From positions 310,001 through 374,000 of the forward strand of contig NZ_JAGSYF010000001.1 in the NCBI RefSeq assembly GCF_025685645.1: a DNA stretch of 64,000 nt, given 5' to 3'. This document shows, piece by piece, positions 9,153 to 17,607 of the stretch. How positions within the stretch are numbered: the first letter of the stretch is position 1; the number at the start of each line of letters is the position of its first letter. The position numbers and the translations under genes were made by a program. Below the pieces are notes generated by a model. That model had not been told where the DNA came from, ran no database searches, and was given only the letters and a program-made list of their open reading frames with translations. The stretch is from Edaphobacter bradus (GTDB lineage Bacteria; Acidobacteriota; Terriglobia; Terriglobales; Acidobacteriaceae).

Positions 9153-9455
9153 ATGGTACAGGCCACGCAAGCAGCGACCGGGAACGACTACGTGAAGAGC
9201 ATGATGGACCTCGTAACCGAGATCGCCTGTGCCTTGGTAGACAATCCAGAGAGCGTCTCAGTTGAAGCGATCGATGAGAATGAAGGTACAGTTCTGCGCC
9301 TTCATGTTGCACAGAGCGATGTGGGCAAAGTAATTGGAAAGCAGGGAAGAACTGCCCGATCGTTGCGGACCATTCTCGCCGCAGCCAGCATGAAGATGAA
9401 GCACCGCTTCGCGCTGGATATCGTCGAAGAGAACCAACCTCCCTCGCAGCCATGA
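9153..9455 (+). CDS. khpA: KH-domain RNA-binding protein KhpA
   Basis: A small single-KH-domain protein of 100 residues. The KH signature loop is visible as VIGKQGRTARSLRTI, with the GxxG motif that grips single-stranded RNA. The ATG at 9153 sits behind AGGAGG and gives a family-sized protein; the longer open frame upstream to 9021 lacks any homology-like sequence. KhpA binds mRNA and sRNA and commonly lies between rpsP and rimM, as here. Confidence 0.93.
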   Translation: MVQATQAATGNDYVKSMMDLVTEIACALVDNPESVSVEAIDENEGTVLRLHVAQSDVGKVIGKQGRTARSLRTILAAASMKMKHRFALDIVEENQPPSQP

Positions 9456-9484
9456 TCTCGCGGCCGGGACCTAGCTGAATTTCC

Positions 9485-10087
9485 ATGCTGAATGACCTCC
9501 CTTCATGGATCGTTCTGGCGCACCTTCTACGGCCGCAGGGCCGCAAAGGGGAGCTCCTGGCCGATCTGCTAACAGACTTTCCCGAGCGCTTCAGCCAGAG
9601 GGCCAGTGTCTTTCTCGCGCCGCAGGGGTTCAAAGGCTCCCGAAGCGAGGCGCGGGAGGTTGAGGTGATATCGTCATGGCTTCCGGTGGGCAGGAACCAG
9701 GGACGGGTTGTGCTGCACTTCGCAGGGATCGATTCCATCACGGACGCTGAGTCCGTGGCGGGACTCGATGTCATCGTGCCATTGGAAGAGCGGCTTCCCC
9801 TGGACGAGGAATCGGTCTATATCAGCGATCTTGTTGGGTGCGTTGTCTACAACGGCTCTTCGCCTGTAGGGCTCATCGAGGAGGTGCAGTTCCCAGCCAC
9901 TCCGGATGGCAGCCGACGCCTTGATGAAGCGGCGCCCTTGCTCGTGGTGAGGGCCGAGAAAGGCGACGAGGTTCTGATTCCCTTCGCAAAGGCGTTTCTC
10001 AGGAATGTCGATACGAAGGCGAAGCGCATTGAGATGATGCTTCCCGCCGGCCTGCTAGAGGTCAATCGTCCAGCGGAGGAGTCGTAG
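9485..10087 (+). CDS. rimM: Ribosome maturation factor RimM
   Basis: A 200-residue 16S rRNA processing factor that binds ribosomal protein S19 during 30S head assembly. The N-terminal RimM barrel begins with IVLAHLLRPQGRKGELLADLLTDFPERF. The C-terminal PRC-barrel-like half contains YISDLVGCVVY and the typical VLIPFAKAFLRNVD stretch. It sits 29 bases after khpA in the standard order. trmD would be expected next, but an opposite-strand gene is inserted first. Confidence 0.95.
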   Translation: MLNDLPSWIVLAHLLRPQGRKGELLADLLTDFPERFSQRASVFLAPQGFKGSRSEAREVEVISSWLPVGRNQGRVVLHFAGIDSITDAESVAGLDVIVPLEERLPLDEESVYISDLVGCVVYNGSSPVGLIEEVQFPATPDGSRRLDEAAPLLVVRAEKGDEVLIPFAKAFLRNVDTKAKRIEMMLPAGLLEVNRPAEES

Positions 10088-10090
10088 TTC

Positions 10091-10957
10091 CTAGAACCGG
10101 TACGAGATGCCTGTCGAGAGGATGGGATAGACCGGGAATACCTTCAGCTTGTTGTTCAACTTCTGGATCTCCTGCTTCAGGCTCGCCTGTGCTTCAGGAT
10201 TCTGAGAGAACGCAAAGCAACCCTGGCTCGTGCACGCGGTCCCGTCGAGGATGACGTTGATCTGCGCGGCGCCGGTGTAGGCGGCTCCGATCTCGATCGG
10301 AACGGAGAAGTGCCGGCCGCTCCGGGGAATGAGGTTGCCGAAGCCAATCGTCAGCATCGGTGCATACTTCTTCGGGAAGTCTGACCGCGCCGTTCCGTTC
10401 ATCGGATCGTCTACGCTGTTGATGAAACCCTGCGACCCAAGCTCAAAATAGTGCCCGGCCGGAACGCTTGAGATGGCCGAAAGGCTGTTCCCGCCATAGA
10501 GAACACCCGGGCTTATATGGAACGATCTCCCGGTTGGAAACCAGTCGAGGTTCAGTTGCCCGGAGCGAAGATGGAGCCGCGAATCATAGTTGACGTGATC
10601 AATGCTGAATCCGAAGCCGACGTTGAGGAAATTGGCGCCGGCGCGCAGATTGAACACGCGCAAGAGGGGAGTCGCGATGTCGATTCCCGGGCCACGCGTG
10701 TCCGATCGAACCCCGAGGGCGTAAGTCCTAAAGGGCCTGATCTTGAAAGTCTTCTTCGTCGGCGCGATCGCAGACCGGATGTACGATCCTTCGCGCATCG
10801 CTCCTTCGGCACCATCGAGGCTGGAAGAGGAAGCAACGCTTGTCGTATTTGCCTCGTTCGCGGCCAGGGCGAGGTTCTGCTGGGCCCGGGCCCAATTGGG
10901 CAAGCAGAGCGCGGGGAGTAACATTACCTGTGCAAGAACGAGTTTTTTCGACAGCAT
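10091..10957 (-). CDS. Putative outer-membrane beta-barrel protein, unknown function
   Basis: 288 residues with a clear signal peptide ([26 protein letters not shown]). After a low-complexity Ala/Ser/Asn linker come alternating beta-strand-like segments ([39 protein letters not shown]), and the chain ends in SYRF with a terminal Phe, the usual sign of a BAM-inserted barrel. I do not recognise the family beyond this. The unusual point is location: it lies on the opposite strand between rimM and trmD, converging on rimM with 3 bases between the stops. Confidence 0.7.
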   Translation of the reverse strand: MLSKKLVLAQVMLLPALCLPNWARAQQNLALAANEANTTSVASSSSLDGAEGAMREGSYIRSAIAPTKKTFKIRPFRTYALGVRSDTRGPGIDIATPLLRVFNLRAGANFLNVGFGFSIDHVNYDSRLHLRSGQLNLDWFPTGRSFHISPGVLYGGNSLSAISSVPAGHYFELGSQGFINSVDDPMNGTARSDFPKKYAPMLTIGFGNLIPRSGRHFSVPIEIGAAYTGAAQINVILDGTACTSQGCFAFSQNPEAQASLKQEIQKLNNKLKVFPVYPILSTGISYRF

Positions 10958-11039
10958 GATGGGTTCCTTCGCTCGTCCGGCAAACCGCCGGGCCTCAGTT
11001 TGTCGAGCTAACCTGAGGCCCGTGAATCAGATAAAAACG

Positions 11040-11855
11040 ATGCGTTTCGATATCATTACGATTTTTCCGGATTTCTTCCATAGCACTTTCGAGTATGGTG
11101 TCCTGAGCCGCGCTCGCGCCGCGGGGTTGGTTGAGATTGCGACTCACGACCTCCGCAGCTTCACTTCGGACCGGCACCGGACCGTCGATGACCGCCCGTT
11201 TGGCGGTGGCGAGGGCATGGTGCTCAAGGCGCAGCCGATCTATGACGCGGTCGCTGCGTTGAACGTCACTCCGAAGGCGGAACGGGTGCCCGCGCGCGAG
11301 ACAGTGATTCTCCTGTCGGCGCAGGGCAAGCCCTTCACGCAGCAGCTTGCCCAGGAGTTATCGACGATCGAGCGGGTTGTGCTGATCTGCGGACGCTACG
11401 AAGGCGTTGACGAGCGTGTGAATGAGTTGCTCTGCGACCGCGAGATCTCAATCGGCGATTATGTCCTCTCTGGCGGAGAACTGGCTGCAGCAGTCATAGT
11501 GGATGCCGTTGTGCGCCTGTTGCCGGGGGCGCTTGGGCATCCTGACTCCTCGCGGTTTGAGAGCTTTGGCTCACACGATACGGCCGAGCCGCATGAGCCG
11601 GAGGATGCCCCGCCGCGAACGACGCACGGGGCCGGAGGAATTCTCGACTACCCGCACTACACGCGGCCAGCGGAGTTTCTGGGGCTTCCGATCCCGGAGG
11701 CGCTTCGCGGAGGCAACCATGAGGAGATCCGCCGGTGGCGGCGCAGGATGGCCCTTGAAAAGACGCTACGGAACCGTCCCGATCTGCTCCAGCGGGCTGC
11801 GCTTAGCGACGAGGACCGCGAGGTGCTCGCCGAGTTGAGCGTAGCCGACGAGTAG
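11040..11855 (+). CDS. trmD: tRNA (guanine-37-N1)-methyltransferase
   Basis: A 271-residue SPOUT methyltransferase that makes m1G37 in tRNAs and prevents frameshifting. The ATG at 11040 begins [13 protein letters not shown], the canonical TrmD start; no good ribosome site is visible. Signatures include [13 protein letters not shown], the trefoil-knot SAM site in [13 protein letters not shown], and [11 protein letters not shown]. Before the LDYPHYTRP substrate motif lies a short Pro/His/Glu-rich insertion (about residues 185-205) that makes it slightly longer than usual. Confidence 0.96.
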   Translation: MRFDIITIFPDFFHSTFEYGVLSRARAAGLVEIATHDLRSFTSDRHRTVDDRPFGGGEGMVLKAQPIYDAVAALNVTPKAERVPARETVILLSAQGKPFTQQLAQELSTIERVVLICGRYEGVDERVNELLCDREISIGDYVLSGGELAAAVIVDAVVRLLPGALGHPDSSRFESFGSHDTAEPHEPEDAPPRTTHGAGGILDYPHYTRPAEFLGLPIPEALRGGNHEEIRRWRRRMALEKTLRNRPDLLQRAALSDEDREVLAELSVADE

Positions 11856-11894
11856 CACTTAGGCCTTGCTGCCGCAAAAGTGCCTTATTTCGTG

Positions 11895-11900
11895 TACAAT
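11895..11900 (+). promoter_or_regulatory. Candidate -10 element for rplS
   Basis: TACAAT lies 33 bases before the rplS start in a short AT-rich gap. No good -35 hexamer is found at 17 bases, so this is a weak candidate for an extra promoter inside the trmD-rplS gap. Confidence 0.25.
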
Positions 11901-11932
11901 CAGTAATTGAGTTCATCATCAGGAAAGCAGTC

Positions 11933-12289
11933 ATGTCTATTCATCCCATCATGCAGAAGTTGTCCGCCAAGTTGCAGCGGACTGATATTCCCGAGTTCGG
12001 TCCCGGCGACACTGTCCGCGTGCAGGTCAAGATCCGCGAGGGCGAGAAGGAGCGTTTGCAGGCCTTCGAAGGTATGGTTATTGCGACGCGCAAGGGCGCG
12101 CAGGGCACCTTCACGGTCCGCAAGATGAGCTTCGGCCAGGGCGTCGAGCGCATCTTCCCTTACAACTCCAAGGTCGTCGACAAGGTCGAGAAGGTTCGCT
12201 CCTACGAGGTTCGTCGTGCGAAGCTGTTCTACCTGCGTGGTCTGCGCGGCAAGGCCGCCCGTCTGCGCGAGGTCGAGCGCACAAGCTAA
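11933..12289 (+). CDS. rplS: 50S ribosomal protein L19
   Basis: 118 residues matching L19, which sits at the interface of the ribosomal subunits. Diagnostic stretches are [28 protein letters not shown] and the C-terminal [19 protein letters not shown]. It follows trmD in the standard order and is followed at once by a strong intrinsic terminator. Confidence 0.97.
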   Translation: MSIHPIMQKLSAKLQRTDIPEFGPGDTVRVQVKIREGEKERLQAFEGMVIATRKGAQGTFTVRKMSFGQGVERIFPYNSKVVDKVEKVRSYEVRRAKLFYLRGLRGKAARLREVERTS

Positions 12290-12309
12290 CCACACTTCTT
12301 TCCACAGAG

Positions 12310-12334
12310 GCCACAGCTTCGGCTGTGGCTTTTT
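12310..12334 (+). terminator. Intrinsic terminator after rplS
   Basis: An 8-bp GC-rich stem (12310-12317 with 12322-12329) is closed by a TTCG tetraloop and followed by five T residues, 20 bases after the rplS stop. It should end the rpsP-rplS transcript and separate it from rnhB. Confidence 0.9.
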
Positions 12335-12372
12335 CTCTGCCCGCGAGGCGATACACTCTTGTTTGAGAGAGT

Positions 12373-13125
12373 ATGCCCCGCGTTCCAGGAACCGTTACTG
12401 CCGCTACGGCCAAACAGCGCATGCTGAAGCAGCTTGTCTGCAGCGATGCTCCCGAGCAGGCGCTGCGCTACAACGGCTTCCGCGTTATCGCCGGCGTTGA
12501 CGAGGTCGGGCGCGGTGCGCTGTTCGGGCCTGTCGTCGCTGCAGCGGTGATTCTGCCGGAGCGGATGAACAGCCTGGCTCGTGCGGGCCTGAGGGACTCC
12601 AAACAACTCGACCGCAAGCAGCGCGAGAAGTTGGATCGCAAGATTCGGCGCATGGCGCTCGCGGTGAGCGTGGCCGAGGTCGATGCGGAGACGATTGATC
12701 GCGTCAACATCTACCAGGCGACGCGACTGGCCATGCTCGAGGCGGTTCAGAGCCTTGCGATTGCGCCCGATCATCTCCTCATCGATGCGATGCGGCTCGA
12801 TCATCCCTGCGCGCAGACGAAGCTGATCTACGGCGACTCGCTGAGCCTCTCGATCGCGGCGGCCTCCGTGGTTGCCAAGGTGCATCGCGACGCTCTGATG
12901 CGAGAGCTCGATGAGGTGCATCCTGGCTATGGGCTGGCCAGCCACAAGGGCTATGCCACGCCCGCTCACCGACGCGCGCTGGCTGCGCAGGGGCCTTCGA
13001 CGCTGCACCGGCGGTCGTTTGCTCCAGTGCGTGCGGCCGATCCCGCTGCGGCGATCGAGGAGACAGTCTCCGGCGAGTTATTCGGCCGAGGACTCGAGGA
13101 GGAAGCCGAGTGGGCCAGCGACTAA
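12373..13125 (+). CDS. rnhB: Ribonuclease HII
   Basis: A 250-residue RNase HII that cuts RNA in RNA/DNA hybrids and removes single ribonucleotides from DNA. The first catalytic Asp/Glu pair is in AGVDEVGRGALFGPVV, the third Asp in LLIDAMRL, and SIAAASVVAKVHRD carries the last conserved acidic site. The C-terminus has an extra 40-residue acidic tail. The ATG at 12373 follows GAGAG. The 3' end overlaps the next gene by 16 bases, which suggests translational coupling. Confidence 0.95.
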   Translation: MPRVPGTVTAATAKQRMLKQLVCSDAPEQALRYNGFRVIAGVDEVGRGALFGPVVAAAVILPERMNSLARAGLRDSKQLDRKQREKLDRKIRRMALAVSVAEVDAETIDRVNIYQATRLAMLEAVQSLAIAPDHLLIDAMRLDHPCAQTKLIYGDSLSLSIAAASVVAKVHRDALMRELDEVHPGYGLASHKGYATPAHRRALAAQGPSTLHRRSFAPVRAADPAAAIEETVSGELFGRGLEEEAEWASD

Positions 13126-13844
13126 TGTGTGTCATCGCGCATCCGGATGATGAGTGCTACGCGTTCGGCGGCGCGCTGGCGCTGGCGGCCGACAGCGGCG
13201 TTGAGACGTCTGTGGTGTGTATGACCGACGGCCAGGCAGCGAGAAATCGCGGCGGCGCGGCGTCAGCCGAGGAGCTGGGAAGAATGCGCCGCGAGGAGTT
13301 TGCCGCCTCGTGCAAGGTGCTGGGCGTGACGCATCATGAACTGCTCGATTACGACGATGGCAGGCTCGAGTTCGTCGAGTTTTCTCGCGCGGCCAGTCGA
13401 CTGGTCGAGCGAATGCGCCGCTTTCGCCCGCAGGTGGTGATCACCTTCGGGGGCGATGGCGGCGCGAATGCTCACGCTGACCACATGGTGGTTTCTGCGC
13501 TGACAACGGCCGCGTTCCACTGGTGCGGTCAGGCGAAGCGCTTTCCTGAGCTTGGCGCCGTGCACCAGCCCAGCCGGCTGTTCTACGCGACGACAAGTGT
13601 GTTTCTGCCCGGCAGACACGCTCCGAAGCCGATGCCGTGGTCGGTCGAGCTGGACATCAGCGGCGTGCTCGAGAGAAAGTTCGACGCCTTCCGCCAGCAT
13701 GTCTCGCAAGCTCCGTTGATGGATCAGACACGGGCCTTTTTCGAGAAGCTCGGCGCGAAGGAGTTTTATGCTCTGGCGGCCGCGGTGGAACCACAACCAG
13801 CTGTGTTAAGAGACAGCCTATTCGATGGACTCTCCGGGGATTGA
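13110..13844 (+). CDS. PIG-L/LmbE family N-acetyl-sugar deacetylase
   Basis: A 244-residue zinc deacetylase-like protein. The zinc site begins with AHPDDE near the N-terminus and continues with HADHMVV around residue 125, the usual AHPDDE...HxDH pattern. Members deacetylate GlcNAc-linked small molecules, including bacillithiol and mycothiol precursors, as well as lipid or antibiotic intermediates. The GTG at 13110 has GAGGAGG upstream and overlaps rnhB. The substrate cannot be deduced; a bacillithiol-type role is one possibility. Confidence 0.88.
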   Translation: MGQRLMCVIAHPDDECYAFGGALALAADSGVETSVVCMTDGQAARNRGGAASAEELGRMRREEFAASCKVLGVTHHELLDYDDGRLEFVEFSRAASRLVERMRRFRPQVVITFGGDGGANAHADHMVVSALTTAAFHWCGQAKRFPELGAVHQPSRLFYATTSVFLPGRHAPKPMPWSVELDISGVLERKFDAFRQHVSQAPLMDQTRAFFEKLGAKEFYALAAAVEPQPAVLRDSLFDGLSGD

Positions 13845-13851
13845 CTCAGGC

Positions 13852-14113
13852 GGGTACCCCCCCCTCCAATTTCCGGTAAGTCATTTATATTTATATATTT
13901 AGCTAGATTTTCTCTCGTAAAATATTCTATTCAAATGACTTACAGATAAAAAATTGAAAACAAAAGGGTTATCTTCCAAGAAAAGAGAAAGCCCCGGAGG
14001 TCCGGAGCTTTCGTTACGCCTGAATCCATTTTACCAAAGGATAGAAACTACTCTGCCAGCTATATTTGGTCTGTTTTGAATAGTTTACGGCATTTGGGGG
14101 CTTGACAGGATTT
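13852..14113. repeat. Non-coding repeat element, copy A
   Basis: An AT-rich 262-base block in a 423-base gene-free gap. It has the same ordered landmarks as a block at 41113-41416: a GGGTACCCCCC..CTCC start, short AT-rich units resembling AAATATT.ATTC.A.ATG..TTA, an AAAGGGKTAT segment, a GCCCCGGA hairpin, a CTGCCA box and a final GCTTGACAGGATTT. Copy A also carries 11-base inverted arms at 13876-13886 and 13933-13943. Both copies begin just after a stop codon and end upstream of a plus-strand gene. No open frame in it looks real. Confidence 0.6.
13987..14012. terminator. Hairpin inside repeat copy A
   Basis: Positions 13987-13998 pair with 14001-14012 over 12 bases with one mismatch. It would give a tight GC-rich hairpin flanked by A- and T-rich sequence, and could act as a weak bidirectional terminator for the PIG-L gene transcript. 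Confidence 0.5.
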
Positions 14114-14267
14114 CTGTGGAGAACTCTCGAAGGTAATCTAACAGTCGTGTCAATGCCGGTAGTATCAAAATATATACGGAAAGTGGTTACCTTATTGCGG
14201 TAGACTCCTGTGAAGTAACAGCAGCCTAACTTGAAGGTTGCCAAGGCTGGTGGCATGAGGAGGATTT

Positions 14268-14594
14268 GTGGGCCAGGTGGTGAAGTCGAACGGAGACAAT
14301 CCGGTTCGCACTGCTGTGCGTTTTCCGATGAGACTGAATCTTCATCTGCAGACCGAGCAAGGCGTTCTGGAGGCTGTTACGGAAAATATCTCTGCCAATG
14401 GCCTGCTGTTCGTAAGTGATAGCCTGCCGGCTGTAGACAGCAGGATCGAGTTCACAATCGAGATGCCATCTTCAGTGATGGGGTCGGCGACGGATGTGAC
14501 GATCCACTGTATTGGCCGCGTGGTCCGGCACTATCTGGAAGGCGGAGAGAAGAAGGCGGCTGCTGTAATCGACGAATATTTTCTAAAGGCCTGA
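14268..14594 (+). CDS. PilZ domain protein
   Basis: A 108-residue single PilZ domain, the common c-di-GMP-binding module. It shows an RxxxR-like start (RTAVRFPMRL) and the second-box NISANGLLF, matching the D/NxSxxG motif. The GTG start at 14268 follows AGGAGG. The gene ends two bases before the next start, so it is almost certainly co-transcribed with the response regulator-like gene. The first arginine motif is loose, so c-di-GMP binding should be treated as likely, not certain. Confidence 0.85.
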   Translation: MGQVVKSNGDNPVRTAVRFPMRLNLHLQTEQGVLEAVTENISANGLLFVSDSLPAVDSRIEFTIEMPSSVMGSATDVTIHCIGRVVRHYLEGGEKKAAAVIDEYFLKA

Positions 14595-14596
14595 AT

Positions 14597-15379
14597 ATGA
14601 CTGTTGTGCATTTCGATCACTCTCGTGGCAATGAAGAAGCGCAGGAAGAGAGTTCCACGACGCCGAATATCCGCGTGATTCTGGCGGATTCGCAGGCGAT
14701 CTACCGCGTTGGAATGAAGAAGGTCTTTGCGCTGGAAGACGACATCCGCGTGGTGGCGCAGGTGGAGACGTTGAGCAATCTCTACGCGGCCCTGGAGCGC
14801 TATCCGACCGACGTTGTCGTGCTGGAGGGCCAGCTGATCGCCGGTACGATCGACGCGATTCCGTCGCTGGTGCGGCAGGCCCCGGACGCCAAGCTGATCG
14901 TGCAGGTGACGGAGACCGACGAGGCGAACACGGTGGAGATGTACCGGCGCGGCGTGCGCGGCGTAGTTCCGCGTTCGATCTCTCCGGACCTGCTGGTGAA
15001 GTGCGTTCGCAAGATCGCCGAGGGCGAGACGTGGATCGACAACAAGTCGATCAACTGGGTGATTGAGGCCTACCGGGCGCAGGCTACGACGCTGACCGAT
15101 CCTCGCGTGCAGCCGAAGCTCTCGAAGAAGGAGCTGGCGATCATCAGCTGCATTACTCGAGGCATGCGCAACAAGGAGATCGCCTACCAGATCGGCACGA
15201 CGGAGCAGGTGATCAAGAATTATCTGCGCAAGGTCTACGACAAGCTGGGAGTCTCGGACCGCCTGGAGCTGGCGCTCTATTGTCTGCACCATGAGTTGCT
15301 GAAGAAGTATGGGCAGGAGACAGAGGCGGCGATGGTTCCGAATACAGAACCCACGCAGCCATTGCGGGCGAAGATGTAG
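14597..15379 (+). CDS. LuxR/NarL-family response regulator with a degenerate receiver
   Basis: 260 residues: a receiver-like domain (about 24-140) and a C-terminal LuxR-type helix-turn-helix (about 175-237, KELAIISCITRGMRNKEIAY, then VIKNYLRKVYDKLGV). Key receiver residues are changed. The acidic pair is D31-S32, the phospho-acceptor position reads E77 in TDVVVLEGQ, and the conserved lysine is not present in GVVPRS. It therefore probably works without phosphorylation or is locked active by the glutamate. It is translated with the upstream PilZ protein, which hints at a c-di-GMP link. No histidine kinase is nearby. Confidence 0.88.
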   Translation: MTVVHFDHSRGNEEAQEESSTTPNIRVILADSQAIYRVGMKKVFALEDDIRVVAQVETLSNLYAALERYPTDVVVLEGQLIAGTIDAIPSLVRQAPDAKLIVQVTETDEANTVEMYRRGVRGVVPRSISPDLLVKCVRKIAEGETWIDNKSINWVIEAYRAQATTLTDPRVQPKLSKKELAIISCITRGMRNKEIAYQIGTTEQVIKNYLRKVYDKLGVSDRLELALYCLHHELLKKYGQETEAAMVPNTEPTQPLRAKM

Positions 15380-15406
15380 CTGTGGACTTGTAACGAGGTC
15401 CGAAAT

Positions 15407-15446
15407 GATAAGAGCCGGAGAATCTTCTCCGGCTCTTATCTTTTTT
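15407..15446. terminator. Strong intrinsic terminator between convergent genes
   Basis: A perfect 15-bp stem (15407-15421 with 15426-15440) with an ATCT loop and six T residues on the plus strand. It ends the regulator transcript and probably also serves the convergent yceI-like gene. Confidence 0.9.
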
Positions 15447-15456
15447 GCGTTGTTTG

Positions 15457-16038
15457 TTACTGCTTGTCGATTTCGACGTCGATGGAGAACTTGACGTCGT
15501 CGCCGACGATAGCGGAGCCGAACTTGGAGCCGAAGTTGAAGTCAGAGCGCTTGACGATTCCCTCGGCGGAGAAGCCGCTGCGTGTCTGACCCTTGTCGTC
15601 TGTCTGCGCAGGCGCCGGGCCGTCGACATCGAGCGTGACCGGCTTCGTGACACCGTGAAGGGTGAGTTCACCGTTGAGCTGCAGCTTGCCACCGTTGTTG
15701 GTGAGTGAAGTGGACTTGAAGGAGAGGGTGGGGAACTTGTCGACCTCAAAGAAGTCGGGCGACTTGAGGTGCTTGTCGCGGGCGTCGACGCCGGTGGAGA
15801 CAGTGGTGGTATCGACCGTAGCCGTGACGGAGGACTTGGTGATGTCCTTGTCGTTAAGGCTGATCGTTCCCTTGACTCCGGCGAGCGAGCCGTGGACGTT
15901 GGAGACTCCCATGTGACGCGTCGTGAAGTTGACGCTGGAATGTGCGGGATCGATGGTCCAGGTGGAGGTCTGTGCAAAGGCCCCTGCGCTGGCCACGGAG
16001 AGGGCAGCCGCAGTTACAGCCAACAAAAGCTTTCTCAT
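15457..16038 (-). CDS. YceI family periplasmic lipid-binding-like protein
   Basis: A 193-residue exported protein with signal peptide MRKLLLAVTAAALSVASAGAFAQ. The YceI lipocalin-like fold follows, starting WTIDPAHSSVNFTTRHMGVSNVHG, with the conserved DARDKHLKSPDFF and LTLHGVTKPVTL segments. Family members bind polyisoprenoids or amphiphiles in the periplasm. The ATG at 16038 was chosen because GAGGAAT lies upstream and the signal peptide begins there; the longer open frame has no signal sequence. Confidence 0.93.
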   Translation of the reverse strand: MRKLLLAVTAAALSVASAGAFAQTSTWTIDPAHSSVNFTTRHMGVSNVHGSLAGVKGTISLNDKDITKSSVTATVDTTTVSTGVDARDKHLKSPDFFEVDKFPTLSFKSTSLTNNGGKLQLNGELTLHGVTKPVTLDVDGPAPAQTDDKGQTRSGFSAEGIVKRSDFNFGSKFGSAIVGDDVKFSIDVEIDKQ

Positions 16039-16241
16039 TTGATATTCCTCGTGCTTTCTATTTCGATGTGAGATTGCAATGGGAGTTTGCAGTAGGATTG
16101 GATGCTCCTGTTTCTGGAGCCGATGCAAACAATCTGCTCCGATCTAACTCGAATCATCACAGTAATTTACGGAAGGCTGGTTTGTCAGAAGGTAAATGTC
16201 TTTGTTAAAACGAGTTTAAAACCTATGTGTAGTGTGGGCAG

Positions 16242-17543
16242 ATGCTAGCATCTGGCGATATGGCACTGCTGCGCGAACTGCGATCGCTGAACGCGGCCCA
16301 GAAAAGTACCTTCACTGCATGCTTTCTTGGATGGACGCTGGATGCGTTCGATTTCTTCCTGCTGACGGTGTGCCTGAAGGCGATCGCGGCGGACTTTCAC
16401 ACCGGCATTAAACAGATCGCCGAGGCGATCTTCTGGACCCTGGTGATGCGGCCGCTTGGGGCGTTGATCTTCGGCATGATGGCGGAGCGGTTCGGCAGGC
16501 GGCCGACGCTGATGCTGAACATCGTGTGCTTTTCAGTCTTTGAACTGTCGTCGGCCTTTGCGCCGACGCTGACGAGCTTCATGGTGTGCCGCGCGCTGTT
16601 CGGGATTGCGATGGGAGGAGAATGGGGCGTGGGAGCGGCGCTGGCGCTGGAGTCGTTGCCGGCCTCGGGGCGCGGGTTCTTCTCGGGTCTGCTGCAGCAG
16701 GGGTATGTTTTCGGCAACCTGCTGGCGGCGGCGCTCTACGGCGCGGTCTTTCCGCACCTGCATGGGCAGGGAATGCTGACGAACTGGCGGGTGATGTTCA
16801 TGATCGGCGCGCTGCCGGCTCTGCTGGCGTTTTACATGCAATTCAAGGTTGAGGAGTCGCCGGTCTGGAAGGAGGCTGAGAAGAGGCGCGAAGAGAGTGC
16901 GACGCGCAGAGGGGGAGTTCCGCTGCGAACTCTGCTGACGTATCTGCCGACGTTTCTGTTTCTCGTCCTTCTGATGACGGCGTTCAACTCGTTCAGTCAT
17001 GGAACGCAGGACCTTTATCCGACGCTGCTCGAGAAGGACCATGGTCTGGCGCCGGGCCGGGTTGGGCTGATCGTAGTGATCAGCAACATTGGGGCGATTG
17101 CCGGAGGGGTCTGCTGTGGGGCGGCGTCGGAGAGATTTGGCCGGCGGAGGGCGATTGTGTTCGCAGCGCTGGCAGCTATGCCGGTGATCCCGCTTTGGGC
17201 GTGGTCGCACTCGGCGCCACTGCTGGCAGTGGGAGGGTTTCTGATGCAGTTTGCGGTTCAGGGAGCGTGGGGCGTGGTTCCGGCTCACCTGAGTGAGCTG
17301 TCGCCAGGGCCGGTGCGGGCAGTGTTTCCGGGGTTTGCGTATCAGCTGGGGAATCTGTGCTCGTCGCGGAACGGGGTCTTTCAGGCGCAGCTTGCGAGCC
17401 GGTTCTCGGGCGGGACACTGAACGCGGTGATGTCGGCGACGGTGGTGGTGGCAGCGTGCATGGTGGCCCTGGTGGCGGCTCTGGGGCGAGAGGCGCGCGG
17501 CGAGGCGTGGCAGCATGAGGCTGAAAAGGAGCATGTTGCCTGA
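16242..17543 (+). CDS. MFS transporter, sugar/organic acid:proton symporter type
   Basis: A 433-residue, 12-segment major facilitator. GWTLDAFDFFLLT in the first helix and AERFGRRPTLM in the first cytoplasmic loop are typical of the lactate/sialate:H+ symporter group and related sugar-acid carriers. A second signature copy, SERFGRRRAIV, occurs in the second half. The direct neighbour downstream is phhA, but a functional link is not evident. The substrate is probably a monocarboxylate or sugar acid, by family similarity only. Confidence 0.88.
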   Translation: MLASGDMALLRELRSLNAAQKSTFTACFLGWTLDAFDFFLLTVCLKAIAADFHTGIKQIAEAIFWTLVMRPLGALIFGMMAERFGRRPTLMLNIVCFSVFELSSAFAPTLTSFMVCRALFGIAMGGEWGVGAALALESLPASGRGFFSGLLQQGYVFGNLLAAALYGAVFPHLHGQGMLTNWRVMFMIGALPALLAFYMQFKVEESPVWKEAEKRREESATRRGGVPLRTLLTYLPTFLFLVLLMTAFNSFSHGTQDLYPTLLEKDHGLAPGRVGLIVVISNIGAIAGGVCCGAASERFGRRRAIVFAALAAMPVIPLWAWSHSAPLLAVGGFLMQFAVQGAWGVVPAHLSELSPGPVRAVFPGFAYQLGNLCSSRNGVFQAQLASRFSGGTLNAVMSATVVVAACMVALVAALGREARGEAWQHEAEKEHVA

Positions 17544-17607
17544 GCAGAAGACGGCGGACAGGGACAAGATGTATTCTTCTGCTGGCTTGTAGTTTGGCCG
17601 AGGGTGT

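Noticed and set aside
13876-13943. CRISPR or phage attachment site in the repeat element
   Set aside because: There are no regularly spaced identical repeats, no cas genes and no integrase; the inverted arms and degenerate units fit a structured repeat element instead.
14102-14107. TTGACA as a -35 promoter element near the PilZ gene, also seen at 41405
   Set aside because: In neither place is there a -10 box at 16-18 bases, and the hexamer is part of the shared end of the repeat element.
14014-14256. 80-codon minus-strand frame in the gap before the PilZ gene
   Set aside because: It overlaps the repeat element, has no ribosome site and shows no domain-like sequence.
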